A stretch of DNA of 64,000 nucleotides from Pseudomonas botevensis. Lineage in GTDB: Bacteria > Pseudomonadota > Gammaproteobacteria > Pseudomonadales > Pseudomonadaceae. A program made the translations under genes and the position numbers. Positions 22,113-33,032 of the stretch are shown here, in pieces. The number at the start of each line of letters is the position of its first letter. Positions within the stretch are counted from its first letter, which is position 1. The DNA lies in the NCBI RefSeq assembly GCF_019145475.1, contig NZ_JAHTKI010000006.1, positions 62,001 through 126,000 on the forward strand, read 5' to 3'. Below the pieces are notes generated by a model. The model worked only from the letters and a program-made list of their open reading frames with translations. It was not told the DNA's origin and searched no databases.

Positions 22113-23459
22113 TTAGCTGCCGGCGACCGTCATCTTCTCGATCAACACCGAGCCGGTGCGAATGTTGCTGCGCAGTTCCAGGTCGTTCCCGACCGCAACG
22201 ATCTGCTTGAACATGTCGCGCATGTTGCCGGCGATGGTCACTTCCTGCACCGCGAACTGGATCTCGCCATTCTCGACCCAGAAACCCGCCGCCCCGCGCG
22301 AGTAATCGCCGGTGACCATGTTCAGGCCATGACCCATCAGTTCGGTCACCAGCAATCCACGCCCCATGCGCCGCAACAGCGCGGCCTGGTCTTCATCGCC
22401 ATGGCTGACGAACAGGTTGTGTACGCCGCCCGCGTTGGCGGTGCTCGGCATGCCCAGTTTGCGCCCGGAGTAAGTGCCGAGGATGTACGACACCAGTTCG
22501 CCCTTTTCGACGAACGGTTTGGCGTAGGTCGCCAGACCGTCGCCGTCGTAGGATGCGCTGCCCATGGCGCGCATCAGGTGCGGACGCTCGTCGATGGTCA
22601 TCCACTCCGGAAACAGCTTCTGCCCCAGCGAGCCTTCAAGGAACGAGGATTTGCGGTACAGGCTGCCGCCGGACACCGCCGACAGGAAGCTGCCGAACAA
22701 TCCGCCCGCCAGTTCGGCGGAGAACAGCACCGGCACTTCGCAGGTCGGCACCGGACGTGCGCCCAGACGACTCGCCGCCCGTTGCGCGGCACGCTGGCCG
22801 ATGCTCACCGGATCCGCCAGCAACGTGCCCTGGCGATTCACGTCGTACCAGTAATCGCGCTGCATCTGGCCGTCGGCCTCGGCGATCATCACGCAGCTCA
22901 GGCTGTGCCGGGTCGATGCGTAACCGCCGATGAAACCGTGACTGTTGCCATACACGCGGCAACCCTGGTGGGTGCTCAGGGTGGTGCCGTCGGCATTCTT
23001 GATCCGCGCATCGGCGTCAAAAGCTGCCGCTTCGCAGAGCAGGGCCTTCTCGATGGCCTGCTCCGGGGTGATGTCCCATTGGTGGAACAGATCGAAGTCC
23101 TGCACATCTTTAGCCATCAACGCAGCGTCGGCCAGGCCCGAGGCTTCGTCTTCGGACGTGTGTTTGGCGATTGCCAGTGCGGCGGCGACGGTTTCACGAA
23201 TCGCATCCGGGCCAGTGGCCGAGGTGCTGGCCGAGCCTTTGCGCTGACCGACATACAGCGTGATGCCGAAACCCTGATCGCGGTTGAACTCGACAGTCTC
23301 GACCTCACGCTGGCGCACCGAGGTCGACAGGCCCTGTTCCAGCGACACCGCCACTTCACAGGCACTGGCGCCCTGGCGCCTGGCTTCGGCGATGATCTGC
23401 TCGACTTGTTCCTGCAGTGCCGGCAATGCCTGTGGGCCGACGCTTTCAACTGCACTCAT
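22113..23459 (-). CDS. pmbA: Metalloprotease PmbA (TldE)
   Basis: A 448-residue partner subunit of the TldD/TldE protease, which trims modified or unfolded peptides (microcin B17 maturation and CcdA turnover in E. coli). PmbA lacks its own HExxxH zinc site, and none is seen here. Typical PmbA pieces are [20 protein letters not shown] and TNGVARNAGG-like [14 protein letters not shown]. The ATG at 23459 is preferred because GGAG sits six bases upstream; two further starts lie just before it. tldD is 685 bases away with yjgA between. Confidence 0.94.
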   Translation of the reverse strand: MSAVESVGPQALPALQEQVEQIIAEARRQGASACEVAVSLEQGLSTSVRQREVETVEFNRDQGFGITLYVGQRKGSASTSATGPDAIRETVAAALAIAKHTSEDEASGLADAALMAKDVQDFDLFHQWDITPEQAIEKALLCEAAAFDADARIKNADGTTLSTHQGCRVYGNSHGFIGGYASTRHSLSCVMIAEADGQMQRDYWYDVNRQGTLLADPVSIGQRAAQRAASRLGARPVPTCEVPVLFSAELAGGLFGSFLSAVSGGSLYRKSSFLEGSLGQKLFPEWMTIDERPHLMRAMGSASYDGDGLATYAKPFVEKGELVSYILGTYSGRKLGMPSTANAGGVHNLFVSHGDEDQAALLRRMGRGLLVTELMGHGLNMVTGDYSRGAAGFWVENGEIQFAVQEVTIAGNMRDMFKQIVAVGNDLELRSNIRTGSVLIEKMTVAGS

Positions 23460-23567
23460 GCTCATCTCCACTCAAATTCTGCTTTCGGCTGGGGCCTTCG
23501 AGCGACCGGGCCGGACAAGCGGCCCCCGACTGGTTATCATGGCGGCGTTTCTTTGCGGACTGCCACC

Positions 23568-24092
23568 ATGGTTGATTCTTACGACGACTCCCTCGATACG
23601 GGAGAAAAAAGCAAATCCCAGGTCAAACGCGAGCTGCATGCTCTGGTTGACCTCGGCGAGCGCCTTACCACACTCAAGCCGGACCTGCTGGCCAAACTGC
23701 CGTTGACCGACGCCCTGCGCCGGGCTCTGGCCGATGCGCCCAAACACGTTGCGCACATCGCACGTAAACGGCATTTGCAGTTCATCGGCAAACTCATGCG
23801 CGATCAGGACACTGACGCGATTCTTGAGCTGCTCGATCAACTCGATGCCTCCACCCGTCAGTACAACGAGCGTTTCCACAACCTCGAACGCTGGCGCGAC
23901 CGCCTGATCGGCGGTGACGATGCCGTGCTGGAGAAGTTCGTCGTCGAATACCCGGACGTCGATCGCCAGCAACTGCGTTCCCTGATCCGCCAGGCCCAGC
24001 ACGAGGTTGCGCACAACAAACCTCCTGCCTCGAGCCGCAAGATCTTCAAGTACATCCGTGAGCTGGACGAGACTCAACGCGGTCTGCGCTGA
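23568..24092 (+). CDS. yjgA: Ribosome-associated protein YjgA (DarP)
   Basis: A 174-residue basic, helical protein of the YjgA/DarP family, which associates with the large ribosomal subunit during assembly. It starts [20 protein letters not shown] at 23568; the long open frame upstream is a shadow of pmbA. The core [29 protein letters not shown] and the C-terminal [11 protein letters not shown] fit the family. It is divergent from pmbA and convergent with tldD. Confidence 0.9.
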   Translation: MVDSYDDSLDTGEKSKSQVKRELHALVDLGERLTTLKPDLLAKLPLTDALRRALADAPKHVAHIARKRHLQFIGKLMRDQDTDAILELLDQLDASTRQYNERFHNLERWRDRLIGGDDAVLEKFVVEYPDVDRQQLRSLIRQAQHEVAHNKPPASSRKIFKYIRELDETQRGLR

Positions 24093-24143
24093 TATTCGCC
24101 AACGGGTGGCCGCACTGCGCGCCACCCGCAGCTCCATTCCTGC

Positions 24144-25586
<1,443 letters not shown>

Positions 25587-25591
25587 AGGTT

Positions 25592-26452
25592 TTACGCCTT
25601 AAATTCGTGTTCTGAAGCAGGTCGCTGCGCGCCCTGGGAAAAAAACCGCCGATGGTTCGTCACCGGCATTCGCGCCCGGATGGACGCCTGTTCGCTGCTG
25701 TCGCGCTCGGCCAGCAGCACCGCCTCACCTTGATCCTGTTGCGCCAGCACGCGGCCCCACGGATCGACAATCGCTGCATGGCCGAAGGTTTCCCGTGGCC
25801 CCGGATGCGTTCCGCCCTGGGCCGCCGCCAGGACATAACATTGGGTTTCGATGGCCCGCGCGCGGATCAAAACGTCCCAATGCGCCGCGCCGGTCACCGC
25901 CGTGAAGGCCGACGGCGCGGTAATCAATTCAGCTCCGGCTGCACGCAATTCGCTGTACAGCTCCGGGAATCGCAGGTCGTAACACACCGTCAGACCCAAT
26001 TTTCCCACCGGAGTGTCCGCGACCACCACGCCATTGCCATAAGCATAGTCATCGGATTCACGATAACGGCCGCGATTGTCCGCCACGTCGACATCGAACA
26101 GATGCAACTTGTCATAACGCGCAGCGATTTCGCCCTGATCGTTCACCAGCAACGAGCAGGCATTGGATTTCGCCGTCGGCTGACCGACCGGCGGCAACGG
26201 CAACGTGCCGGCCACAATCCATAACCTGAGGTCGCGGGCGGTCTGTTTCAACCATGGCAGGATCGGCCCGTCGCCCAGGGCTTCGGCGCGACCGATGTCA
26301 GCGATGTCGCGGCGGCCCATCGCGGCGAAGTTTTCCGGCAGCACCGCCAGCTTCGCGCCGCCGGCGGCAGCCTGTTCGAGCAAGCGACGGGCGTCGCGCA
26401 GATTGGCCAGCACGTCGCTCTGGCTGACCATTTGAATCACCGCTAAAGACAT
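25592..26452 (-). CDS. Carbon-nitrogen hydrolase (nitrilase superfamily)
   Basis: A 286-residue enzyme with the Glu-Lys-Cys triad of the superfamily: Glu in LPENFAAMG, Lys in [12 protein letters not shown] and Cys in [11 protein letters not shown]. It resembles the NIT1/YbeM group acting on deaminated glutathione or related amides; the exact substrate is not certain. The ATG at 26452 has GGAG nine bases upstream. It is between yhdP and tldD on the same strand. Confidence 0.9.
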   Translation of the reverse strand: MSLAVIQMVSQSDVLANLRDARRLLEQAAAGGAKLAVLPENFAAMGRRDIADIGRAEALGDGPILPWLKQTARDLRLWIVAGTLPLPPVGQPTAKSNACSLLVNDQGEIAARYDKLHLFDVDVADNRGRYRESDDYAYGNGVVVADTPVGKLGLTVCYDLRFPELYSELRAAGAELITAPSAFTAVTGAAHWDVLIRARAIETQCYVLAAAQGGTHPGPRETFGHAAIVDPWGRVLAQQDQGEAVLLAERDSSEQASIRARMPVTNHRRFFSQGAQRPASEHEFKA

Positions 26453-26510
26453 GGCGCGCTCCGCAAGAGGTTTGCGGCCATGCTACTCCATCGGTTCAGG
26501 GGCTGGCGGG

Positions 26511-29500
26511 TCAAAATGGCTTGTCGAAGGTGATTTTCGGCTCTTTCCACGGTCCCTTGACGGTGTACTTGACGCTGGCGAAGCGCGACACCCGGTCACC
26601 GATCAACTTGTCGATCAGAAACAGCGCGCCACCCACCGCCGGAGCACCGACAATCAGCGCGGCGATCGGCAGGTTGTTGGTCACCGGCAAGGTCACCAGC
26701 AATTTGGCATCGATCTGATCGCCGACCATGTCCAGCGTGCCGTTCAGTTCCAGATTGCTCGACGGACCGGTCACCGTGATCGGTTCGCGGGTCACGTAGA
26801 CGCCGTCGGTCGCCACCAGCAGGCCTTTCACCCGGTCGTAACTCAGGCCTTTGCCGAACAGGTCGGAGAAGTCCAGGCGCAACCGGCGGCCGATCGAGTT
26901 GAAGTTGAGCAGGCCGAACACCCGCAACGCCTGGGCGCTGCCCTCGACTTCGACGAATTGGCCCTTGTTCAACGAGGCATCGAGGGTGCCGGAGAAGCGC
27001 TTGGTCGCCAGCCATGCCGGCGAGCCCGGCCAGCGGCCGTCGACGTCCATGTGGAATTCCTCACTGGTCACGCTTGGCGCAAAACCCCAGCCCTTGAGCA
27101 CATCGGCGAGGTTCTTGCCGCCGATCCGGCCCTTGTACCAACTGCTGGACGCGCCCGGCACGCCCTCCCAGCCGCCACTGCCCTGCAACTGAATGCCCTT
27201 GAGGCCGAGGTCGAGATTGTTCAGGGCGATGCCCTTGGCGGTCGGTCGCACCTTCAGCGACCAGCCGCCGACTAGATCCTGGCCCTGGAACAGTTGATTG
27301 ATGGTGATATCCAGTGCCGGGATCTTCGTCGGATCGACCGAAACCAGCGGATCGGGGGAGTTCTCATCGGCCAGCTCCGTCGGGTCCGGTGCGGGCAAGC
27401 GCACATATTGCAGATTCACCGCAATCGGCGCGCCCTTGGCGTCGGGAATGCCGACCGTGCCCTTGGCTTGCTGGCTATCGAGCGCCAGCGCCCAGGCGCC
27501 CGGCTTGCGGTTGAACTGCACCGCCGCCTGATCCAGCGTGGTGCCGAACGCCGTGAGCTTGCCGACCTTGAAGTCCGCGCTGCTCAGCAGTTGCTTGGCG
27601 TTGCCGCCCGGATCCTGCCCGGCATACTTGTCCACCAGATCCTGCCAGGGTTTGACGTCCAGTTCCGACAACACCCCGCGCACCCGCAGGCCTTTGGCGC
27701 CGGGTAATACCGCGTCGCCCACCCCGAGGAACAGCTCGCCCCGACCATCGGCGAAACTGGTCGGCGGCGCGGCGAACGTGAAATTCGCCAGTTGGTCGTA
27801 ATTGACCCAATACCGCCGCTCCTGCCCTTGCAGGGTCATGCGGAACACCGTGTCACGCCCGGCATCCGCCGCCAGGCCAAACGGCGCCGGCAGATCCACC
27901 GCCACGCCTTTCAGGCTGGAGCTGACCATCAGCTGGCTGTCGGCGCCATCGAGGTTCACTTGCAACTGATAGGGCAGTGTCCCGGATACCGGCAACGGCT
28001 GGGTCACGCCCAGCCAGTCGGTGAGTTTCTTGACTTCGACCTGCCCGGAGGCCGCTACACGGGTCTTGAGTTTGCCCGGGCCGCCGTCGGCGAAAATCTG
28101 CGCGCTGACCGGTTTGTCGAAAGCCCGGGCGCCGATGTTCTGCCCACTCAAGCCCTTGGCGCTGTCGAAGCGGAAATCCCCCTTGAGCTGGGTCAGTTCC
28201 AGTTTCGGTTCGGCCAGTTTCAACCGTGCATTGGCAGTCTTGAAGTCGACAAGGATCTTGGGCTGATCGCCTTTAGCCAGAGGAATATCCAGCTTGAGCT
28301 TGCCTTGCAGGTCGCCCTCGCCCTCCCAGCCGGCAAAGGTTTCGCCCGTGCCGATCGGTGCCTCCTGAAGAATCTTCAAACCATCGCCCAGGCCGCCGGC
28401 AAATGCACCGTCGAGGTACATGTGGGTGTTCTGGCCGCTCGGCACATGGGGAATGTTGACGAAAACATCGCTGACCTGGGTGTCGAGCAACTGGCCTTTG
28501 CTGGCAACGATCCGCACGCCGCTGTCTTCGATGAACACATCGCCGTTGACCTTGCTGACGTGCGGCCAGCCCGGCTGAAACGCCAGTTCGGCGTCGTGAA
28601 CCTTGAAGAACAGGCTGATGCTGCGGTCCGCATCGGCGGCGCCCTTGTTCAGCGAGCCCTGATACTGGAAGAAGCCCTGATCCACCGCGCCCTTGAGAAT
28701 CGCCGTGCGCAGCCATTCATCGAGGGCCGGGCTGAGGACTTCGGGCAAGTACTTGGCGGTGTAGCGGCCATCGCCGTCGACCAGACCGACGCGCAGGTCC
28801 ATGTAGTCTTCCTGGCTATGGTCGAAGTGCAGGCGGATCAGGAAGTCACCGGCAATCTTGCCTTCCTCGCCAAGCACCTTCAGGTACGGCGCGATCAGGG
28901 TGAAGCCTTCCTTGTCGAGCTTCCAGGTCAGCCGGGCGTTGGCCTGAATGTACTGCCATGGCTTGGCGAAAATCGGATCGAGGTGCAGGACGAAGTCCTT
29001 GCTGTCCATGCGCAGTTCGCCGCCGCCGAGGTTGCCGCTGAGACTGCCGCTGACGTTTCGCGCCGCCGGGGCGCCGTGATAGGCATCGAAACCGACGCGA
29101 TCAAGATTGGCGGCGAAGCTGAATTTGTTGTCGTCAGTGGCGTTCGGTCGCACATCCAGCAGCACGTTGCGCAAACCGCCGGTCACCTTGAGGCGCTCGA
29201 CCACCGTGGCGAAGCCTTGCGGCAGCGGGCCAAGGGCATTGAGCAGCGACGTGATCGGCGTCAGATCGAGCCGGTCGGCCTGCAAGTGCCAGAGTTCGTC
29301 GACCTTGTCGGTGGCGCGGGTCTGCCGGATTTGCACATGGGATTCCCAGCGTGTCTCGCCGAAATTCATCGCCAGCGAGTCGAGGGTGACCGTCGCCCCC
29401 TCGTCGCTGCGCTGGTAATACGCATTGAGCGCTAGATTGTTGATCTGGATCGGCTTGCGCTCGGCATAAGCCCCCGTCACCTGAGGCGCATTCAGGCGAA

Positions 29501-30314
29501 CGGCAGCGCTTTGCAGGCTGCCCTCGGCCCAGTTCACCCAAAGTTCGCCGCCGGCCTTGATCTCGGAAAAATTCCATTGCTGGGTCAGGCGTTCGGGCAG
29601 CCATTTCGACCAGTCGCTTTGCGGCAGGCTGACGTAGCCTTCCACCGAGCTGTCGGGCAACTGGCTGGCGCGAATTCGCGTGCGCAGGCTCATTGCCACG
29701 GGCTGGCCGTCAGGCAACGTCAGGCGCGCATCGAGGCGTTGGCGACTGGTGCCGGTCTTGAGATTGAGGCCGACGTAAGTGAGGGTCAGCGGTGCGTGAT
29801 CCAGCGGCTGCAGGGTCACCTGACTGTCGAGTACCGACAGTTGCTGCAGCATCTGCATGCGCTTGAACAGTTGCTCGGGATCGGTAGGCTGGTCCTGCTG
29901 CATCGGCAGGCCTTCCAGCGCCCATTGACCGTCCTCGCCTTCCTTGAGGCTGATCTTCAGGCCGTTGAGCTCCAGATGGGCGATGCGCACTTCGCGGGCC
30001 AACAGACTGGCCCACAGATCCGGCACAACACGCACTCGATCCAGACGCAACGCGTTGGCACCGTCGCCGACCATCACGTCATGGGCCAGCAGGATCGGAG
30101 CGAACCCACTCCAGTTGCCTTCCAGTTCGCCGATCTGCAGCGGCATGCCCAGCGCCGCGCTGGCCTTGGCCTCGACATCGGCACGATATTCGGCCACCAG
30201 CGGCGTGAGTTCCCGGCCGAGACTGACGTACAACGCCATCAACACCAGAACCAACGCGCACAGGCCCAGACCCCAGCGGGTCAGTGCGGCCAAAATGCGT
30301 GTCAGACGATCCAT
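26511..30314 (-). CDS. yhdP: AsmA-like envelope protein YhdP
   Basis: A very large protein (1267 residues) with one N-terminal membrane helix (LTRWGLGLCALVLVLMALYVSL) and a long periplasmic beta-rich region, as in the YhdP/TamB/AsmA-like family thought to carry phospholipid to the outer membrane. The C-terminal DUF3971/AsmA-like part shows FNSIGRRLRLDFSDLFGKGL and PITVTGPSSNLELNG, followed by a hydrophobic LPIAALIVGAPAVGGALFLI segment. The ATG at 30314 (MDRLTRIL) has GGGAG nine bases upstream. It follows rng by 75 bases. The gene fits thematically with mla and lpt genes nearby. Confidence 0.93.
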   Translation of the reverse strand: MDRLTRILAALTRWGLGLCALVLVLMALYVSLGRELTPLVAEYRADVEAKASAALGMPLQIGELEGNWSGFAPILLAHDVMVGDGANALRLDRVRVVPDLWASLLAREVRIAHLELNGLKISLKEGEDGQWALEGLPMQQDQPTDPEQLFKRMQMLQQLSVLDSQVTLQPLDHAPLTLTYVGLNLKTGTSRQRLDARLTLPDGQPVAMSLRTRIRASQLPDSSVEGYVSLPQSDWSKWLPERLTQQWNFSEIKAGGELWVNWAEGSLQSAAVRLNAPQVTGAYAERKPIQINNLALNAYYQRSDEGATVTLDSLAMNFGETRWESHVQIRQTRATDKVDELWHLQADRLDLTPITSLLNALGPLPQGFATVVERLKVTGGLRNVLLDVRPNATDDNKFSFAANLDRVGFDAYHGAPAARNVSGSLSGNLGGGELRMDSKDFVLHLDPIFAKPWQYIQANARLTWKLDKEGFTLIAPYLKVLGEEGKIAGDFLIRLHFDHSQEDYMDLRVGLVDGDGRYTAKYLPEVLSPALDEWLRTAILKGAVDQGFFQYQGSLNKGAADADRSISLFFKVHDAELAFQPGWPHVSKVNGDVFIEDSGVRIVASKGQLLDTQVSDVFVNIPHVPSGQNTHMYLDGAFAGGLGDGLKILQEAPIGTGETFAGWEGEGDLQGKLKLDIPLAKGDQPKILVDFKTANARLKLAEPKLELTQLKGDFRFDSAKGLSGQNIGARAFDKPVSAQIFADGGPGKLKTRVAASGQVEVKKLTDWLGVTQPLPVSGTLPYQLQVNLDGADSQLMVSSSLKGVAVDLPAPFGLAADAGRDTVFRMTLQGQERRYWVNYDQLANFTFAAPPTSFADGRGELFLGVGDAVLPGAKGLRVRGVLSELDVKPWQDLVDKYAGQDPGGNAKQLLSSADFKVGKLTAFGTTLDQAAVQFNRKPGAWALALDSQQAKGTVGIPDAKGAPIAVNLQYVRLPAPDPTELADENSPDPLVSVDPTKIPALDITINQLFQGQDLVGGWSLKVRPTAKGIALNNLDLGLKGIQLQGSGGWEGVPGASSSWYKGRIGGKNLADVLKGWGFAPSVTSEEFHMDVDGRWPGSPAWLATKRFSGTLDASLNKGQFVEVEGSAQALRVFGLLNFNSIGRRLRLDFSDLFGKGLSYDRVKGLLVATDGVYVTREPITVTGPSSNLELNGTLDMVGDQIDAKLLVTLPVTNNLPIAALIVGAPAVGGALFLIDKLIGDRVSRFASVKYTVKGPWKEPKITFDKPF

Positions 30315-30389
30315 GTCAGATGGCTCCCATGGCAAAAATACTGCGAAAAGCTGAGGCCAGCAGTTTCAGGAAAAATGTGATGCAGCGTT

Positions 30390-31847
30390 TCAGAGCAGCA
30401 CCACGTCATATTGTTCCTGGGAATACATGGTTTCTACCTGAAAGCGTATGGTCCGCCCGATAAAACCCTCAAGCTCGGCCACGTTACCGGACTCTTCATC
30501 GAGCAGGCGGTCGACGACTTTCTGGTTCGCCAGCACGCGATAACCCTCGGCCTGATAGGCCCGGGCCTCACGCAGGATCTCGCGGAAAATCTCGTAACAG
30601 ATGGTTTCCGGAGTTTTCAGCTTGCCCCGGCCCTGGCAACTGCTGCACGGCTCGCACAGCACCTGTTCAAGACTTTCGCGGGTGCGTTTGCGGGTCATCT
30701 GCACCAGGCCCAGCTCGGTGATGCCGATGATGTTGGTCTTGGCGTGATCGCGCTCCAGCTGTTTCTCCAGAGTGCGCAGTACCTGGCGCTGGTGTTCTTC
30801 ATCTTCCATGTCGATGAAGTCGATGATGATGATCCCGCCCAGGTTGCGCAGGCGCAGTTGACGGGCAATCGCGGTGGCCGCTTCGAGGTTGGTCTTGAAG
30901 ATGGTTTCTTCGAGATTGCGATGGCCGACGAACGCGCCGGTGTTCACATCGATGGTGGTCATGGCTTCGGCCGGGTCCACCACCAGATAACCGCCGGACT
31001 TCAGCGGAACCTTGCGCTCCAGGGCTTTCTGGATTTCGTCCTCGACGCCGTACAAGTCGAAGATCGGCCGTTCGCCCGGATAGTGTTCCAGACGATCGGC
31101 GATTTCCGGCATCAGTTCGGCGACGAACTGCGTGGTTTTCTGGAAGGTTTCCCGGGAGTCGATACGGATTTTCTCGATCTTCGGGCTGACCAGGTCGCGC
31201 AACGTGCGCAGCGCCAGGCCAAGGTCTTCGTAGATCACACTCGGCGCGCCGATGGTCTTGATCTGTTCGTTGATCTGATCCCACAGGCGCCGCAGGTAGC
31301 GGATGTCCATGAGGATCTCGTCGGCACCGGCACCTTCGGCGGCGGTGCGCAGAATGAAACCGCCGGCCTCCTTGATGCCCTCTTTCGCCACGCAATCGCT
31401 GACCACCTGCTTGAGGCGCTCGCGCTCGGCTTCGTCTTCGATCTTCAGGGAAATGCCGACATGAGCGGTGCGCGGCATGTACACCAGATAACGCGAAGGG
31501 ATCGACAGTTGCGTGGTCAGCCGCGCGCCTTTGGAGCCGATCGGGTCTTTGGTGACCTGCACCACCAGGCTCTGGCCTTCATGCACCAAAGCGCTGATGC
31601 TCTCCACCGCCGGGCCTTCACGCAGGGAAATCTCCGAGGCGTGGATGAAGGCTGCGCGATCCAGGCCGATGTCGACGAATGCCGCCTGCATGCCCGGCAG
31701 CACCCGCACCACCTTGCCTTTATAGATGTTGCCGACGATCCCGCGTTTTTGCGTGCGCTCGACGTGTACTTCTTGCAGCACACCGTTTTCGACCACCGCC
31801 ACGCGCGATTCCATCGGCGTGATGTTGATCAGAATCTCTTCACTCAT
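30390..31847 (-). CDS. rng: Ribonuclease G
   Basis: A 485-residue endoribonuclease of the RNase E/G family that matures the 5' end of 16S rRNA. It starts MSEEILINITPMESRVAVVE with an S1 domain at residues about 35-125 (GNIYKGKVVRVLPGMQAAFVDIG). The catalytic region has DVNTGAFVGHRNLEETIF and the acidic IDFIDMEDEEH. The zinc-link cysteines are in CEPCSSCQGRG. The start at 31847 is preferred over the longer frame since it begins the conserved family sequence. Confidence 0.97.
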   Translation of the reverse strand: MSEEILINITPMESRVAVVENGVLQEVHVERTQKRGIVGNIYKGKVVRVLPGMQAAFVDIGLDRAAFIHASEISLREGPAVESISALVHEGQSLVVQVTKDPIGSKGARLTTQLSIPSRYLVYMPRTAHVGISLKIEDEAERERLKQVVSDCVAKEGIKEAGGFILRTAAEGAGADEILMDIRYLRRLWDQINEQIKTIGAPSVIYEDLGLALRTLRDLVSPKIEKIRIDSRETFQKTTQFVAELMPEIADRLEHYPGERPIFDLYGVEDEIQKALERKVPLKSGGYLVVDPAEAMTTIDVNTGAFVGHRNLEETIFKTNLEAATAIARQLRLRNLGGIIIIDFIDMEDEEHQRQVLRTLEKQLERDHAKTNIIGITELGLVQMTRKRTRESLEQVLCEPCSSCQGRGKLKTPETICYEIFREILREARAYQAEGYRVLANQKVVDRLLDEESGNVAELEGFIGRTIRFQVETMYSQEQYDVVLL

Positions 31848-31905
31848 GGCAGGGTCTCGTTCAGGCATGTTCACGATAATGGCCGCATCTTCATCCGTAC
31901 GCCGC

Positions 31906-32502
31906 TTACTGCGCGTTCAGGGTTTGCCAACAGGGTATGCCGAAATGGCCGAGCAGTTCTGCGGTTTCGCAGACGGGCAAGCCGACGACCGCCGAATAAC
32001 TGCCGTTGAGCCCCGCCACGAACACGGCGCCAAGACCCTGAATGCCATAACCGCCGGCCTTGTCCCGTGGCTCGCCGCTGGCCCAGTAGGCGGCGGCTTC
32101 TTCGTGGCTGATCGGGCGGAAACGCACCAGACTGCGCACCACTTTCGATTCACAACGATCACCGCCCATGACGGCAATCGCGGTCAGCACTTCGTGCTCC
32201 TTGCCGGACAACATCATCAGCATGGCGCATGCGTCGGCTTCGTCCACCGGTTTGCCAAGAATTTTGCCGTCAAGCACCACGGCGGTGTCGGCGCCCAGCA
32301 CGCAGAAAGCCGCGTCGGACACTACCGTGCGCCGGCCGGCCTCGGCCTTGCCGCGCGCCAGGCGCTCGACATAAGCCGATGGGGATTCTGCAGGAAAAGG
32401 GGTTTCATCGATGTCCGCGCTGATGGCGGTGAACGGTACGCCGATCTGCGTGAGCAGCTCACGTCGACGCGGCGACCCGGAGGCGAGGTAAAGCGGCTTC
32501 AT
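31906..32502 (-). CDS. maf: Maf-family nucleotide pyrophosphatase
   Basis: A 198-residue Maf/YhdE-type pyrophosphatase that hydrolyses dTTP/UTP and modified nucleotides. The signature [11 protein letters not shown] begins at residue 6, and [15 protein letters not shown] and [13 protein letters not shown] are further conserved parts. GGGAG lies nine bases before the ATG at 32502, while the ATG three codons earlier is too close to it. It lies between mreD and rng, as in many gammaproteobacteria. Confidence 0.95.
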   Translation of the reverse strand: MKPLYLASGSPRRRELLTQIGVPFTAISADIDETPFPAESPSAYVERLARGKAEAGRRTVVSDAAFCVLGADTAVVLDGKILGKPVDEADACAMLMMLSGKEHEVLTAIAVMGGDRCESKVVRSLVRFRPISHEEAAAYWASGEPRDKAGGYGIQGLGAVFVAGLNGSYSAVVGLPVCETAELLGHFGIPCWQTLNAQ

Positions 32503-32540
32503 CAAAAACATCTCCCTGTTTGGCGCCCTGCCTTACCGAG

Positions 32541-33032
32541 TCAGTTGATTTTGTAGCGTCGGCGCAACCCACGCAAAGCGAAGCTGACCCACGGCCAGAG
32601 CAAGGCACTGGTGAGTGCCGGCAGCACCAGCGCCAGGGTCGGCTGGCGGTTGCCGGTCAGGGCGCTGAGCCACAATTGAACAAGTTGGGCGAGGCCGAAA
32701 ATGACCAGGATGACCAGACTCTGCTGCCACATCGGGAACATGCGCAGGCGTTGCTGCAGCGACAGCACGAGAAAGGTAATCAGCGTCAGAATCAGCGCGT
32801 TCTGACCCAGCAACGTGCCATACAGCACGTCCTCGGCCAGGCCGAGGCAGAACGCGGTCACCATGCCGACGGTCTGCGGCATCGCCAGCGCCCAGAAGGC
32901 CAGCAGCAAGGCGAGCCACAGCGGACGCAGGATTTCCATGAATTGCGGCAACGGCGACACGCTGAGCAGCATGCCGATGGCAAATGTCACCCAGACAATC
33001 CAGCCGTTTCGCGAAGCTTTGACGCCGGCCAT
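32541..33032 (-). CDS. mreD: Rod shape-determining protein MreD
   Basis: A 163-residue membrane protein with five or six hydrophobic segments, part of the elongasome that guides cell-wall synthesis along the cylinder. Conserved pieces are the MVTAFCLGLAEDVLYGTLLGQ segment and the charged end LRRRYKIN. The ATG shares a base with the mreC stop (TAATG). Confidence 0.93.
   Translation of the reverse strand: MAGVKASRNGWIVWVTFAIGMLLSVSPLPQFMEILRPLWLALLLAFWALAMPQTVGMVTAFCLGLAEDVLYGTLLGQNALILTLITFLVLSLQQRLRMFPMWQQSLVILVIFGLAQLVQLWLSALTGNRQPTLALVLPALTSALLWPWVSFALRGLRRRYKIN

Noticed and set aside
22329..23567. Upstream part of the long frame ending in yjgA
   Set aside because: It is antisense to pmbA. 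The YjgA family sequence starts at 23568.
27792..29435. 547-residue plus-strand frame opposite yhdP
   Set aside because: It is a shadow of yhdP with no start signal or motif.
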